Source: Acidobacteriota bacterium
GTDB taxonomy: Bacteria; Acidobacteriota; Vicinamibacteria; Vicinamibacterales; UBA2999
Assembly: GCA_947465645.1 (NCBI GenBank)
Contig: CANIBQ010000001.1
Coordinates: 1-64,000, forward strand
Reading direction: 5' to 3'
DNA: 64,000 nucleotides
Shown: in pieces, positions 44,947 through 54,299 of the stretch
How positions within the stretch are numbered: position 1 is the stretch's first letter
Layout of the letters: each line of letters starts with the position of its first letter
Notes under the pieces: generated by a model
Database searches by the model: none
What the model saw: only the letters and a program-made list of their open reading frames with translations
Told to the model about the DNA's origin: nothing
Program-made: the position numbers and the translations under genes

Positions 44947-45582
44947 ATGACCGCGATGCTGAAGGGAGCGCTCGTTGCGATGGTCGCGCTGATGGTGCTT
45001 GGCGCGCTCGCTGGAATCGTCTTTCTCAAGGCCACCGGACTGAGCGCGAGGGCCACGCCTGGCGCGCTGGAAACGAGGGTCGCCCGGGCGATGCGCGGGC
45101 TGGCGGTTCCAGGCGAATATCGCGGATTGGCCAACCCGGTGCTGCGCAACGACGAGTCGGTCCGCAACGGGATGGAGCACTTCGCGGATCACTGCGCTGC
45201 ATGCCATGCGAATGACGGCAGCGGGAACACCGGGATGGGCAAGGGGATGTTCCCGCCTGCGCCGGACATGCGGGCCTCCGCGACGCAGAACTTGAGCGAT
45301 GCGGAGCTGTTCTACGTGATCGAGCAGGGCATCCGGTTCACCGGCATGCCGGCGTGGGGCACCGGCACCGTCGCCGGCGAGGAGGCGAGCTGGCACCTCG
45401 TCCACTTCATCCGGCGATTGCCGGACCTGACACCGGCGGAGGTGGAAGAAATGGCGGCGATGAACCCGAGACCGCCCGCCGAGATCCGTCAGGAGATCGA
45501 CGCAGAGCGTTTTCTTCGCGGCGAGGACGTCACGCCGCAGGCGGCGCCGGCAGACCAGTCGCACGGAGCAGGACATGACTAA
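44947..45582 (+). CDS. Membrane-anchored cytochrome c
   Basis: This 211-residue class I cytochrome c has an uncleaved N-terminal membrane helix (LKGALVAMVALMVLGALAGI), the heme motif CAACH near residue 80 and the distal Met in FTGMPAWGTG. A His-rich end (QSHGAGHD) follows. It probably passes electrons from copper oxidation or to a terminal oxidase. Its last 8 bp overlap the next gene. A degenerate copy of its C-terminal part is found at 62005-62167. Confidence 0.85.
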   Translation: MTAMLKGALVAMVALMVLGALAGIVFLKATGLSARATPGALETRVARAMRGLAVPGEYRGLANPVLRNDESVRNGMEHFADHCAACHANDGSGNTGMGKGMFPPAPDMRASATQNLSDAELFYVIEQGIRFTGMPAWGTGTVAGEEASWHLVHFIRRLPDLTPAEVEEMAAMNPRPPAEIRQEIDAERFLRGEDVTPQAAPADQSHGAGHD

Positions 45583-45910
45583 CGCGAGGGTGTTTCTCGC
45601 CGCCCTGGCCGTTCTCTTGACGGTCGGTACTCTGAACGCGCATGACGGGCACGATCACATCGTCATGGGCACGGTCACGGCCCGAACGGACAAACAGATC
45701 GGCGTGAAGACGCCGGGCGGCGAAGTGCTCTCGATCGCCGTGACCGACAAGACCGTCACCCTCATGAACAAGAAAAAGACGGTGTTCAAGGACGTGCAGG
45801 TCGGGCGCCGCGTCGTTGTCAACATCGGCAACGGGGAAGACCCGCTGGTAGCAAAAGAGATCCAACTCGGTATCGCCCCGCCTGGTGCGGCCGCGACCGC
45901 CGGTCATTGA
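45575..45910 (+). CDS. Exported GHxH-type small protein, copy 1
   Basis: A 111-residue protein with a signal peptide ending at TLNAHDGHDH. The mature start has a His-rich patch and VMGTVTART, followed by small beta strands (VKTPGGEVLSIAVTDKTVTL). It belongs with the proteins at 46484 and 62164: all have GHxH-(I/K)VMGTVT and an OB-like strand pattern (DUF5666-like). It is probably a periplasmic copper-binding protein. It overlaps the cytochrome c gene by eight bases. Confidence 0.6.
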   Translation: MTNARVFLAALAVLLTVGTLNAHDGHDHIVMGTVTARTDKQIGVKTPGGEVLSIAVTDKTVTLMNKKKTVFKDVQVGRRVVVNIGNGEDPLVAKEIQLGIAPPGAAATAGH

Positions 45911-45926
45911 GCACAAAAGGAGTCAC

Positions 45927-46367
45927 ATGATGCGTACAGCAGTCATTGCGATCATCGGCGTGTTCCTGGCATCGGCCGCTGCGGCGCACGTCACGGTCTG
46001 GCCACAGCAGTCCCAGGCGGGCGCCGGGGAGAGGTACACCGTGCGCGTGCCAACCGAGGGACAGGTGCCGACCACGTCGGTCGAGCTCGAGGTGCCCGCG
46101 GACGTCAATGTCACCGGCGTGCTGGTCGGCGCCGGCTATAGCTACGAGGTGCGCCGCGAAGGAAACCGTATCGTGGCGGTCACGTGGAAGCAGGAGATCA
46201 AGCCGGCGGAAGTGGCGGAGTTCGTCTTCTTCGCTCGAAATCCCAAGGCAGCGCAAATCGCCTGGAAGGCACGGCAGCGGTTCGCGGATGGCACCAGCGC
46301 TGACTGGGTGGGCGTCGCAGGTGACCGTCGCCCGGCCGCGGTCACGCGTCTGGTAGCCGCACCATAG
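45927..46367 (+). CDS. YcnI-like (DUF1775) copper-binding protein
   Basis: This 146-residue protein has a signal peptide and a mature start AHVTVWPQQS; the N-terminal His is the copper ligand in YcnI-type proteins, with a nearby Trp/Glu. Strands include RYTVRVPTEGQVPTTSVELE, VPADVNVTGVLVG and VAEFVFFARNP. The family typically has a C-terminal anchor, which is absent here, so this is probably a soluble periplasmic form. It lies 16 bp after the GHxH protein. Confidence 0.85.
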   Translation: MMRTAVIAIIGVFLASAAAAHVTVWPQQSQAGAGERYTVRVPTEGQVPTTSVELEVPADVNVTGVLVGAGYSYEVRREGNRIVAVTWKQEIKPAEVAEFVFFARNPKAAQIAWKARQRFADGTSADWVGVAGDRRPAAVTRLVAAP

Positions 46368-46483
46368 AGCCAGCCGGTTCGCGTTATGACGAATTATTCA
46401 GGAATTCTTCAGGGTGAGTGCGGCAGGCCGCGACGTACATTCACAAGAGCCGCCGCTGCGGACGATTCCTTCAGGAGGACGTA

Positions 46484-46831
46484 ATGAGCAGGACATGGAT
46501 GCTGGGAGCCGCGCTGGTCGGGGTTCTCGCCCTTCCGGTGATGAGCCTCGCCCACGGTGGCCACACCCACAAGGTGATGGGCACCGTCACCGCCGTGACC
46601 CCCACGCAGCTGGAGGTCAAGGGCACGGATGGCAAGACGGTGGTGCTGACGCTCAACGCCAGGACGGTCTATCGAAACGGCAAGGTGAAGGCTGAGCCGA
46701 ACGCGATGAAGGTCGGCGATCGGGTGGTGGTCGATGCCGAACAGCCGGCCAATGCCAAGTTCATGAATGCGACGGTGGTGCAGATGGCCGCGCCGACTTC
46801 CGTGACGGTCAAGCACGCCAGCAAGCCGTAG
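46484..46831 (+). CDS. Exported GHxH-type small protein, copy 2
   Basis: A 115-residue protein with a signal peptide ending SLA. The mature start HGGHTHKVMGTVT is followed by VTPTQLEVKGTDGKTVVLTL and NARTVYRNGKVKAEPNAMKV. It is closely similar to the protein at 62164 (residues matching in the same order) and more distantly to that at 45575. The start is fixed by a strong AGGAGG ribosome-binding site. Upstream at 46391-46412 is a TTCAG-containing AT-rich stretch. A terminator follows 23 bp after the stop codon. Confidence 0.65.
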   Translation: MSRTWMLGAALVGVLALPVMSLAHGGHTHKVMGTVTAVTPTQLEVKGTDGKTVVLTLNARTVYRNGKVKAEPNAMKVGDRVVVDAEQPANAKFMNATVVQMAAPTSVTVKHASKP

Positions 46832-46854
46832 GCGGAGCAACCGCGAGAATGACA

Positions 46855-46879
46855 GGCGGACCTCAGGTCCGCCTTTTTT
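46855..46879 (+). terminator. Rho-independent terminator
   Basis: Stem GGCGGACC/GGTCCGCC with a TCA loop, followed by six T residues, 23 bp after the GHxH gene. It ends the metal operon before the leftward chaperone gene. Confidence 0.88.
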
Positions 46880-46945
46880 GTTGGCGGCCTCGATGTTGGG
46901 CTTAGGATGCTCGCCATGTGGAGACGTTCGCGATCGTGAGCCGCG

Positions 46946-47269
46946 TCACTGACTGCAGCAGCAGCCGCTGGAACGGCGGGCGGGCACGGACCGCCCCGCG
47001 ATAACGGCGCTCCCGGTGTCGCTCGCAATAACTCTCGCCTGATACCCCGCATCGTTGATCGCCACCAGAGTGCCAGACTCGCCAACCCAGCCTGGCAGGT
47101 GCGTCACCGTCGCTTCATGCTTGTCGAGATCCACGCTGACATCCAGCACCCCGGTCAGCCCGGCGAGCGCCCTGGTCACATGGCGCACGCACGCGCCACA
47201 GGACATGCCGCCAATGCTCAGCCGGGTGGTCTCGCTCAGAGGTGTGTCCGCTCGTGTTGATTGGTTCAT
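46946..47269 (-). CDS. HMA-domain copper chaperone-like protein
   Basis: This 107-residue cytosolic protein has one heavy-metal-associated domain with RLSIGGMSCGACVRHVTRAL, whose GMxCxxC loop binds Cu(I), and VDLDKHEATVTHLPG as the following strand. It ends with a SGCCCSQ tail that adds three cysteines and is not part of the usual domain. It is read leftward, opposite to all its neighbours. The start is the first ATG giving the HMA domain; 24 residues precede the domain motif. Confidence 0.85.
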   Translation of the reverse strand: MNQSTRADTPLSETTRLSIGGMSCGACVRHVTRALAGLTGVLDVSVDLDKHEATVTHLPGWVGESGTLVAINDAGYQARVIASDTGSAVIAGRSVPARRSSGCCCSQ

Positions 47270-47579
47270 ACCTACAAGACGCAGCCGGGCCGGTTTCATT
47301 ACACCAACAGGTTGAAGGGGCGCAGAGGCAATCGATTGGCCTTCTGGGCGCGGGACGCGCTGCGAGATTTTCGGCACCGAGTGGGGAAATTGCGCAACCG
47401 TAGGCGCAACAGCGAGTGAGAAGTGCAAGAAAGGCGCGGGCTTTGAGTCCTGTTCGCCGCGGGTGCTTGGCGTCTTTCTTGCCCTTTTCTCTAACCAACA
47501 CGAGAAAAAGCACCGCGCGTGACGCACGCGCGGTCCATAGGCAGTTTCACCGTGGCTTCGGTCACAAGAGAGGTCCGTC
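47270..47579. other. Divergent promoter region with no gene
   Basis: 310 bp between the leftward chaperone and the rightward frameshifted gene. No convincing coding frame is present. It has GCGCAAC in two direct copies near 47391 and 47411, and a strong palindrome at 47512-47534. It presumably holds promoters for both flanking genes. Confidence 0.55.
47512..47534. promoter_or_regulatory. Perfect 9-bp inverted repeat ACCGCGCGT/ACGCGCGGT
   Basis: The two arms are separated by GACGC. On the leftward strand the stem is followed by a five-T run, so it may act as a leftward terminator, or as an operator for the downstream gene at 47580. Confidence 0.5.
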
Positions 47580-48273
47580 ATGAGAACGATCCGTCTTGGA
47601 ACATTATCGATAGCGGCGCTTGCGCTTCTCACACTCGTGGGAGGCGCCACGGCCCAGACCACTTCGCCAGCGGTGCTGAATGCGCTCGAGGTGCAGCAGC
47701 TCATCAAGAGTGCGGCACCGGCCGACCATGCGCGGCTCGGTATGCACTTCTCGGCGCTCGCCCGAGGAACACGCGGCCGACGCCAAGCGCCACCGAGGCA
47801 TGGCCCAGGCGTACACCCAGAGTCCCAGCACGCGGACGACCGCCAACCGGGGAGCCGAGCATTGCAAACGTCTCGAGCAACTGAACCTGCAGTCCGCTGG
47901 CACTCTCCGGGAACTCGCGGCGCATCACACCGGGCTGGCGGCGGGCCAGACGTCCGCGGTGCCGCGTGGTACCTCCGGCTTCGAACGTGGCGACGGCGCC
48001 CGTGCACCGTCCGCGGCGGCACTCACGACGATGGCGTCCAAGGCAGCCACACCGGCTGACCACCGCGCTCTCGAGGAATACTTCGTGACCTCGGCGAAAC
48101 GTTACACCGCGGAGGCGAACGATCACGCCGCGATGGCGCTCGCCTATCGGGGCACCCGTATCGCCCAGTCGGCCGCGCATTGCGAGCGCCTGGCCACGCT
48201 GTCGAGGGACGCCGCGAAGGAAGCCACCGCGGGTGCGGCGATGCACAAGCAGCTTGCCGGCGTTGCCCGGTAG
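47580..48273 (+). pseudogene. Frameshifted exported helical repeat protein
   Basis: The gene begins with a good signal peptide (LSIAALALLTLVGGATAQT). One extra C in the CCC at 47761-47763 shifts the frame; removing it restores FSALAEEHAADAKRH and a single reading frame of about 230 residues. The protein holds two helical repeats: one with ADHARLGMHFSALAEEHAAD and one with ADHRALEEYFVTSAKRYTA, each followed by AxHCxRL. Function unknown. A real mutation and an assembly error are both possible. It lies directly before a Cus-type operon, and its 3' end overlaps the TolC gene. Confidence 0.75.
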
Positions 48274-49504
48274 GCTCGCTCTCCTCCTCGTGGTCCTGAC
48301 CGGGCCGACGGGAGCATGGGCCCAGACGCCTGTGCTTCCGTCGCCGCTCAGCCTCGGCGACGTCATTCGCGTGGCAAGCGAGCGGAGGGATGAGATCCAG
48401 GCGGCGCGCGCGCGCACACGCGCTGGAGAGGCGCGGCCGGCCATCGTATCCGCGCTCGAAGACCCGATGATCGCCCCCTCGCTCGACCACCTGCCGTTCA
48501 TGCTGGGCGGCGCGGATGTGAGTCTCACCATCGAGCAACGGATCCCGCTCTCCGGGATCCGCGGCCATCGCCGGGCCTCCGCCGTGGCGGATCTCGAACG
48601 ATTGCGCGCGAACGAGGGCCAGACGAGGCTGGACGTGGGCGTCCAGGCCGCCAACGCCTTCCTGATGCTACAGGAGCGTCGTCGCACGGAGGCGCTGGTC
48701 GCCGAGCAGGTCGGTTTCGCGCGGGACGTCGTCACGGCCGCCAACGCGCGGTACGGAGGCGGCACGGCCCCGCAGTCTGACGTCCTGCGCGCCGAAGTCG
48801 AGGTGGCGAGGCTGGAGGCATTCGCGAAGGCGCTGAGCAGCGAGGTACGCAGCGCGGAGGCGATGCTCAACACCAGCCTTGCCCAGGACGCGGACCTCCC
48901 GGTTCCGGCGCTTACGCGGCTGACGTTCCCGCAGCCGCTTCCTGCCTGGCCCGCGATCAAGGCCGCTCTGACCGTTCGACCCGAACTGGCTGCCGGACGT
49001 GCCGAGATCGCGCGCGCGGAGGCAGAGGTGCAGGTGATGCGCGACATGTTCCGGCCGATGGCGACCATCCGCACCGGACCGGCCTACACGATGGCCGAGG
49101 GCCGTGGCTGGATGGCGATGGTCGGGATCAGCTTGCCCATCTGGCGCGGAAAGCTCCGCGCAGGCGTTGCCGAGGCGCAGGCCATGCGCGCGATGTCCGA
49201 AGCGGATTTCCAGGCGATGACCCGGATGATCGAGGGCGACGCCGCGGTCGCCGTGCACCAGCTCCAGGCTGCCCGCGATCGGCAGGCGGCGCTCAACAGC
49301 GATGTGCTGCCGCGCGCCCGCATGGTGATTGAACCCGCCGTTGCGGGCTACGCGTCGGGCCAGTTGCCGCTCGTCAGCGTGATCGAAGCCGTCCAGGCGC
49401 TCTGGCTGGTCCAGTCCGACCTGATTGCCGCCGACACCGAACTTGGCCTTGCGTGGGCGCGTCTGGGCCGCGCCATCGGATCGTACGAGGCGATCATCCA
49501 ATGA
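48233..49504 (+). CDS. TolC/CusC-type outer-membrane efflux protein (third copy)
   Basis: This 423-residue protein has a signal peptide (LALLLVVLTGPTGAWAQT) and two efflux-protein repeats with long helices. It is the first gene of the second Cus-type set: the adaptor start overlaps its stop (ATGA). The start is unclear: a GTG at 48233 overlaps the preceding gene by 41 bp, and TTG codons at 48254 and 48263 would also give the signal peptide. Diagnostic stretches are IEQRIPLSGIRGHRRASA and MVGISLPIWRGKLRAGVAEA. Confidence 0.88.
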   Translation: MRRCTSSLPALPGRLALLLVVLTGPTGAWAQTPVLPSPLSLGDVIRVASERRDEIQAARARTRAGEARPAIVSALEDPMIAPSLDHLPFMLGGADVSLTIEQRIPLSGIRGHRRASAVADLERLRANEGQTRLDVGVQAANAFLMLQERRRTEALVAEQVGFARDVVTAANARYGGGTAPQSDVLRAEVEVARLEAFAKALSSEVRSAEAMLNTSLAQDADLPVPALTRLTFPQPLPAWPAIKAALTVRPELAAGRAEIARAEAEVQVMRDMFRPMATIRTGPAYTMAEGRGWMAMVGISLPIWRGKLRAGVAEAQAMRAMSEADFQAMTRMIEGDAAVAVHQLQAARDRQAALNSDVLPRARMVIEPAVAGYASGQLPLVSVIEAVQALWLVQSDLIAADTELGLAWARLGRAIGSYEAIIQ

Positions 49505-50799
49505 CACTTTTCTCTGGCCTCCGCCGAATCGGTGCCCCCATCGCCTCCGCCGTGGCGACGGCTGTCGTGTTTACCGGCGGCCTCTGGGTGCAGCATTCGC
49601 GGCAGTCCTGGCCGTTCGCACCTCGTGACCAGGCGTCAGCGATCCAGGCCCCGGGCGCCGTGGCGACCACGGGGTCGGCAGCTATTCCGGCTCGAGTCGC
49701 GGTCGACGTCACGGCCTCCACGCTCCAGGAGCTCGACATCCGCCTCGAGCTGGTCAAGCGGGAATCACTGGCCGAGCCGGTCCGCGCCGTCGCGACCGTT
49801 GTCCCCGATGAATCCCGGATTTCGCACGTGCACACCCGGGTGTCGGGATGGGTCGAACGACTCGACGTCAACACCACCGGCGAGATGGTCCGGGCGGGTC
49901 AGCCGCTCGCGCAGATCTTCTCGCAGGAGTTGTTCTCATCCCAGACCGAGTACCTGGCCATTCGGAAGACTACCGCGGCCTCGGGGATCAGGAGCGTCGT
50001 GGTGGCCGGCGGCCGCACGCGACTGACGGTCCTCGGCATGACCCCGGCGGACATCGATGCGATCGAGCAGAGCGGCGAACCGAAGCGCCTGGTCACCGTG
50101 CATGCGCCCAGGAGTGGCGTGGTCGTGAACCGGGGCATCACGGTCGGCACCTCCGTCGATCCGTCGACGACCCTGCTCACCATTGCGGACCTCTCACGCG
50201 TGTGGGTCTTCGCCGAGATCCCGGAGGCGAACATCACCGCGGTTCGCGCCGGCATGACCGCGCAGCTCGATTTCCCGGCCTCGGGGCGCCCACCGTTCGC
50301 ATCGCGTGTCGATTTCGTCTATCCGACCCTCACCGAGCGCACGCGCACGCTGCGCGTCCGCCTCTCGGCGGCCAACCGCGGCGGCGAGCTCCGGCCGGGC
50401 CTCTACGGCACCGCCGCCTTCGACACGGCCGGGCAGGACGTGATCACGGTGCCGCGTGATGCGGTGGTCGACACCGGGTTGCAGCAGCACGTCTTCGTCG
50501 CCGCCGGCGATCGGTTCGAGCCGCGGATCGTCACGCTGGGCGTGCAGCTGGCCGATCGCGTCGAGATTCGCGCCGGGCTGGCAGAAGGCGAACGGATCGT
50601 CGCCGCAGGGGTGTTCCTGCTGGATTCGGAAAGCCGGCTGCGCGCGACGGGCGGTGCCAGCGCACACAGTACTCACGGGGCCGCCGCGGCGCCTCAGGAC
50701 AAACCCCTCGCGCCGGCCATGCCCCCGGACAAGCCGGCGGTGCCTCAGGCGGTACCGGCGACCCCCGCTGCACCATCGCACACGGGCCACCAGGAGTAA
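49501..50799 (+). CDS. CusB-type RND adaptor protein (second system)
   Basis: This 432-residue periplasmic adaptor has an N-terminal anchor (IASAVATAVVFTGGLWVQ) and the usual barrel-sandwich, hairpin and beta-barrel domains. Motifs are HTRVSGWVERLDVNTTGEMV, VHAPRSGVVVNRGITVGT and ADLSRVWVFAEIPEANITAV. The C-terminus is a His/Pro/Ala tail (SAHSTHGAAAAPQD ... SHTGHQE) without the FixH-like domain of the first adaptor. It is coupled to TolC and lies 5 bp before the pump. Confidence 0.9.
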   Translation: MTLFSGLRRIGAPIASAVATAVVFTGGLWVQHSRQSWPFAPRDQASAIQAPGAVATTGSAAIPARVAVDVTASTLQELDIRLELVKRESLAEPVRAVATVVPDESRISHVHTRVSGWVERLDVNTTGEMVRAGQPLAQIFSQELFSSQTEYLAIRKTTAASGIRSVVVAGGRTRLTVLGMTPADIDAIEQSGEPKRLVTVHAPRSGVVVNRGITVGTSVDPSTTLLTIADLSRVWVFAEIPEANITAVRAGMTAQLDFPASGRPPFASRVDFVYPTLTERTRTLRVRLSAANRGGELRPGLYGTAAFDTAGQDVITVPRDAVVDTGLQQHVFVAAGDRFEPRIVTLGVQLADRVEIRAGLAEGERIVAAGVFLLDSESRLRATGGASAHSTHGAAAAPQDKPLAPAMPPDKPAVPQAVPATPAAPSHTGHQE

Positions 50800-50804
50800 C
50801 GGCC

Positions 50805-53800
50805 GTGGTCGAGCGCGTCATCGAACTGTCGGTCCGGCACAAGTGGGTCGTCTTCGGGCTGGTGCTGGTGCTCGCGATCTGGGCGGTGGACTCGGTCCGC
50901 AGGACGCCGCTCGATGCGCTGCCGGACCTCTCCGACCCGCAGGTCATCGTCTACACCGAGTGGATGGGGCGCAGCCCGGATCTGGTCGAGGACCAGATCA
51001 CCTATCCGCTCGTTCGTGCCCTGCAGAGTACGCCGGGCATCGCGACCGTGCGCGGCTACTCGATGTTCGGGATGAGCTTCACCTACGCGATCTTCGAGGA
51101 CGGCACCGACATCTACTGGGCTCGCACCCGCGTGCTCGAGCAGTTCGGGCGGGTGCAGCAACTGTTGCCGCCCGACGTGTCGCCGACGCTCGGGCCCGAT
51201 GCGAGTGGCCTGGGATGGGTCTACCAGTACGTCCTGAAGGACAGCAGCGGACGGATGGATCTCGCCGAGCTTCGGGCGCTGCAGGATTTCACCGTCCGTC
51301 CCGCGCTGCAGGCGGTCGCCGGCGTCGCGGAAGTCGCCTCCCTCGGCGGATTCGAGCGCCAGTACCAGATCGTGGTCGACCCGAACCGCCTGGTCGGCTT
51401 CGGCCTCACCTTGACCGATGTCACCCGATCGGTGCGCGACGCAAACGCCGAAGTCGGCGCACGCGTGCTCGAAATGGCCGGCCGCGAGTACGTCCTGCGC
51501 GGACGCGGTTACGTCAAGGACCTGGCCGATCTCGAGCAGAGCGTGGTCACCGTCGGCGCGGGTGGCACGCCGGTCAGGCTGGGCGACGTGGCGAGCGTGC
51601 GCTATGGGCCGGAGATTCGCCGCGGTGCCGCCGACTGGAACGGGACCGGAGAGGCGGTGGGCGGCATCGTCGTGATGCGGGTGGGTTCGAACGCCTTGCG
51701 GGTGATTCAGGCGCTCGAGGCCGAGATTGCCACGCTGCGCCTCCCGGACGGCGTCAGCCTGATCCCCACGTATGACCGATCGGAACTGATCCTCGGGTCG
51801 GTCAACACATTGACGAAGACGCTGATCCAGCAGGCGATCATCGTCACGATCATCTGCCTCGTCTTTCTGTTCCACGCACGATCGGCGGCGGTCGTGATGC
51901 TCGTGCTGCCGCTCTCCGTGCTGATGTCGTTCATCGCGATCCGCTATCTGGGGCTGTCGACCAACATCATGTCGCTCGGCGGCATCGCCATCGCCATCGG
52001 CGAGCTGGCGGATGCCGTGATCGTGCTGATCGAGAACGCGCACGTGCGGCTCGCGGCGGCGCCACAGGGGAGCGATCGTCGAAAAGTGATCGTCGACGCG
52101 TGCAAGGAGGTGGGGCGGCCGATCTTCTTCTCGCTCATGCTGATTACCATCAGCTTCCTGCCCATCTTCACGCTGGCGGGCCAGGCGGGGAAGCTGTTCA
52201 CCCCGCTCGCATACACCAAGACGTTCGCAATGTTCGCCGCCGCGATTCTCTCCATCACCCTCGCGCCGCCGCTCATGGTGCTCCTGCTGAAAGGACGCTT
52301 CCGCACCGAGGCACAGAATCCCGTCAGCCGGATCCTGGGTGCCGCTTACCGGCCGATTGCGGTACTGGTCGTCCGATTCCGGATCCTGGTGGTCGCGGCG
52401 GCGGTGGTCCTCATGGCGGCGACCGTGCCGGTGTTTCAGCGGCTGGGGTCCGAGTTCATGCCCCCCCTCGACGAGGGATCGCTGCTCGTGATGCCGACGA
52501 CGTTTCCCGGGATCGCGATTGAAGAGGCGCGGCGGGCGTTGACCGCGCAGAACCGGATCATCATGCGGTTTCCAGAGGTCGCCTCCGTGCATGGGAAGGC
52601 GGGTCGCGCGGAGACGGCCACCGATCCGGCGCAGCTCGACATGATCGAATCGGTCATCATGCTGCGCCCGCGGGCCGAGTGGCCGACCCACTACACCCCG
52701 CGCTGGTACAGCACCCGCGCGCCGGACTGGGCGAAGGGCCCGCTGCGCCGCGTGTGGCCGGAGCAGCCGGCGCGCACGCTCGCGGAGCTGTCGCGTGACA
52801 TGAATGCGGCGCTGCAGATGCCCGGCTACCAGATGGCGATCGCGCCCCCAATCCGCACGCGGATCGACATGCTCTCGACCGGCGTCCGGACGCCGGTGGG
52901 AATCAAGGTGTTCGGCGAGGATCTGAAGGAGATCGAGCGACTCAGCGTGGAGCTCGAGGGCTTGCTCCGCCAAGTGCCCGGCACCCGCAGCACGTTCGCC
53001 GAGCGGCAGACCGGCCGCGAGTACGTCGACATCATCCCGAACCGCGAAGCGATCGCGCGTTACGGCCTGACCGTCCGGGATGTCCAGGATGTGGTGGAAG
53101 CGGCGGTGGGAGGCATGACCGTTTCGACGGTGATCGCCGGGCGTGCCCGCTTCTCGATCAACCTGCGCTACGCAGCCGATCAGCGCTCGGACCCGCAGGC
53201 GCTTCGCCGCATTCTCGTGCCGGTCCAGTCGACAGGCAGCGTCACGGACTTCGGCGGCGGCAATGCGGGGACGGGAGCCAGTGCCCTGGGCGGCGGTATG
53301 GGCGCGTCCGGTGGCGCTAGCGGTGGCGGCGGCGGGGGCGGAATGGGTTCCTCGATGGCCGGAGGCGGCGGTGGGCGAACCGGCGCGCCGGCATCCGGGG
53401 GGCTGTCAGCCGATCTCGCGGCGCCCCCGATGGGTGGCCTCGGGGCGTCCCCGGATGTCATGGAGCAGTGGCGGCAGCCCGGTGCCGCCGTCCCGCTCGG
53501 GCAACTCGCCGAGGTGCGCGTGACCACCGGTCCCCCGATGATCAAGGACGAGAACGGCGTGCTCGTCGGGTATGTCTTCGCCGACATCGACCAGACCACG
53601 CGCGACCTTGGTGGCTGGGTGGACGACGCCAAGGCGGTCGTGGGGGCTCAGCTCGCAGTGCCTCCCGGGTACCGCCTGCAGTGGACCGGCCAGTACGAGT
53701 TCCTCGCCGAGATGGAAGCCCGGCTCCGCTACGTCATCCCGTTCACGCTGGTCCTCGTGGTGGGATTGCTCTACCTCTCGATGCGCGGCTGGCCGCAGAC

Positions 53801-54299
53801 GTTCCTGGTGTTGTCGAGCCTGCCCTTTGCGGTCGCGGGCAGCGTCTGGCTGCTGGCGTTCATGGCCTACAACCTGTCCACGGCAGTTTGGGTCGGGCTC
53901 ATAGCCGTCGCCGGGGTAGCGGCGGAGACGGGCATCGTGATGGTGGTGTACCTCGACGAAGCGTTCAACCGGTACATGCGCGAGGGTCGCATTCAGAAAC
54001 CAGAGGACGTGGATGCCGCCGTCGTCGAAGGCGCTGCCGCCCGCGTGCGCCCGCTCGTCATGACCGTCGCCACGACGGTGCTGGGGCTGCTGCCGCTGCT
54101 CTGGGAGGCCGGCGTCGGGGCCGACGTGTCGGCGAGAACGGCCGCGCCCGTGGTGGGCGGCCTGTGGTCGTGCATGCTGCTGACGCTGCTCGTGCTCCCC
54201 GCGGCGTACGCGATGTGGCGACGTCACCAGGTTCGTGTGGCGATGACGGCGTCTCCGGTCGCGCACACCGATCTCGCCCCGTCTCTCGGTGCCGCATGA
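50805..54299 (+). CDS. cusA: CusA-type heavy-metal RND efflux pump with glycine-rich insertion
   Basis: This 1164-residue pump is about 110 residues longer than the one at 31223. HME-RND motifs are DALPDLSDPQVIVYTEWMGR, FEDGTDIYWARTRV, GGIAIAIGELADAVIVLIEN and ATDPAQLDMIESVIML, the last with the CusA-type Met position. Residues about 817-866 form a Gly/Ser/Met-rich low-complexity insert (ALGGGMGASGGASGGGGGGG and beyond) in the second periplasmic loop, absent from the first pump. GTG start. The metal is probably Cu/Ag. Confidence 0.92.
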   Translation: MVERVIELSVRHKWVVFGLVLVLAIWAVDSVRRTPLDALPDLSDPQVIVYTEWMGRSPDLVEDQITYPLVRALQSTPGIATVRGYSMFGMSFTYAIFEDGTDIYWARTRVLEQFGRVQQLLPPDVSPTLGPDASGLGWVYQYVLKDSSGRMDLAELRALQDFTVRPALQAVAGVAEVASLGGFERQYQIVVDPNRLVGFGLTLTDVTRSVRDANAEVGARVLEMAGREYVLRGRGYVKDLADLEQSVVTVGAGGTPVRLGDVASVRYGPEIRRGAADWNGTGEAVGGIVVMRVGSNALRVIQALEAEIATLRLPDGVSLIPTYDRSELILGSVNTLTKTLIQQAIIVTIICLVFLFHARSAAVVMLVLPLSVLMSFIAIRYLGLSTNIMSLGGIAIAIGELADAVIVLIENAHVRLAAAPQGSDRRKVIVDACKEVGRPIFFSLMLITISFLPIFTLAGQAGKLFTPLAYTKTFAMFAAAILSITLAPPLMVLLLKGRFRTEAQNPVSRILGAAYRPIAVLVVRFRILVVAAAVVLMAATVPVFQRLGSEFMPPLDEGSLLVMPTTFPGIAIEEARRALTAQNRIIMRFPEVASVHGKAGRAETATDPAQLDMIESVIMLRPRAEWPTHYTPRWYSTRAPDWAKGPLRRVWPEQPARTLAELSRDMNAALQMPGYQMAIAPPIRTRIDMLSTGVRTPVGIKVFGEDLKEIERLSVELEGLLRQVPGTRSTFAERQTGREYVDIIPNREAIARYGLTVRDVQDVVEAAVGGMTVSTVIAGRARFSINLRYAADQRSDPQALRRILVPVQSTGSVTDFGGGNAGTGASALGGGMGASGGASGGGGGGGMGSSMAGGGGGRTGAPASGGLSADLAAPPMGGLGASPDVMEQWRQPGAAVPLGQLAEVRVTTGPPMIKDENGVLVGYVFADIDQTTRDLGGWVDDAKAVVGAQLAVPPGYRLQWTGQYEFLAEMEARLRYVIPFTLVLVVGLLYLSMRGWPQTFLVLSSLPFAVAGSVWLLAFMAYNLSTAVWVGLIAVAGVAAETGIVMVVYLDEAFNRYMREGRIQKPEDVDAAVVEGAAARVRPLVMTVATTVLGLLPLLWEAGVGADVSARTAAPVVGGLWSCMLLTLLVLPAAYAMWRRHQVRVAMTASPVAHTDLAPSLGAA

